The translations under genes and the position numbers were made by a program. Positions 6,610 through 6,890 of a stretch of DNA of 6,890 nt are shown here, piece after piece (the first letter of the stretch is position 1; every line of letters begins with the position of its first letter). The stretch covers positions 1 through 6,890 of the forward strand of contig DVNA01000072.1 in assembly GCA_018714665.1 (NCBI GenBank). Reading direction: 5' to 3'. Source of the stretch: Candidatus Gallibacteroides avistercoris. Lineage in GTDB: Bacteria > Bacteroidota > Bacteroidia > Bacteroidales > CHK158-818. The notes below the pieces were generated by a model that was given only the letters and a program-made list of their open reading frames with translations, was not told the DNA's origin and did not search any database.

Positions 6610-6890
6610 TTACAGAAATATTTCGTCCGGATAGGCAATATCGGCCAGAAAAAGGGCCTGTGCAGGCACCGACATGCCGGCACTGCACCGATTCTTCTGC
6701 TCGATGATACGGCAAAAATCTTCAACACTCAACCGACCCCGGCCCACATCCAGCAACGTCCCGACAATGGCCCGTACCATGTTGCGCAAGAAACGGTCGG
6801 CCTGAATGGTAAAGCGATACCGTGCTCCATCAGGCTCCCATCCGGCAGCCATGATCCGGCAGTTATTGGTCTTCACATCGGTGTGCAACT
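6610..6890 (-). CDS. truA: tRNA pseudouridine synthase A, C-terminal part
   Basis: The frame is open to the window edge, so only the last 93 residues are seen; the catalytic Asp lies in the missing N-terminal half. TruA converts uridines 38-40 in the anticodon arm of many tRNAs to pseudouridine in the cytosol. The visible part has the family's C-terminal landmarks: a TDVKTNNCRI strand at the window edge, then YRFTIQADRFLRNMVRAIVG with GTLLDVGRG, and the closing VPAQALFLADIAYP (classically AP.GL.L..V.YP). A TTG at 6886-6888 is an ordinary internal leucine codon, not a start. The transporter gene follows after three bases on the same strand. Confidence 0.94.
   Translation of the reverse strand, partial: LHTDVKTNNCRIMAAGWEPDGARYRFTIQADRFLRNMVRAIVGTLLDVGRGRLSVEDFCRIIEQKNRCSAGMSVPAQALFLADIAYPDEIFL

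Overview
The window looks like a chromosomal segment from a Bacteroidota member, most likely Bacteroidales. The evidence is a DUF3256 gene (a family I know only from this group), Bacteroides-type promoters (TTTG, about 20 bases, TAnnTTTG), no Shine-Dalgarno sequences, and a GH172/DUF2961 glycosidase of the type common in gut Bacteroidales. Base composition is near 50% GC. I cannot name a genus.

Left part (1-3718 and on to 4802). A GH172-family glycosidase lacking its 5' end runs rightward into a 20-bp perfect hairpin that also terminates the convergent GNAT acetyltransferase gene (leftward, to 2471). A 206-base intergenic region follows. From it a secreted endonuclease/exonuclease/phosphatase-fold (EEP) hydrolase is read rightward, with a LacI-type regulator 31 bases behind it, probably in the same transcript. 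A CG-centred palindrome over the EEP start codon is a plausible operator for that regulator. GH172, the EEP enzyme and the LacI protein together suggest a small carbohydrate or glycan-utilisation neighbourhood. No SusC/SusD genes are visible, and the GNAT gene separates the GH172 gene from the EEP-lacI pair.

Right part (4838-6890), all leftward. The 3' end of truA is followed after 3 bases by a ten-helix EamA/DMT transporter gene, then a 224-base intergenic region, then a DUF3256 secreted protein. The intergenic region carries two near-identical promoter copies 88 bases apart, both pointing at the DUF3256 gene, with a short inverted repeat just behind the proximal one. DUF3256 and lacI converge with 35 bases between them and no obvious terminator.

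I see no RNA genes, insertion sequences, CRISPR arrays or phage genes, and no stretch over 300 bases lacks a gene. Nothing here convincingly amounts to an undescribed system. The best leads are regulatory: the duplicated promoter and the candidate LacI operator.
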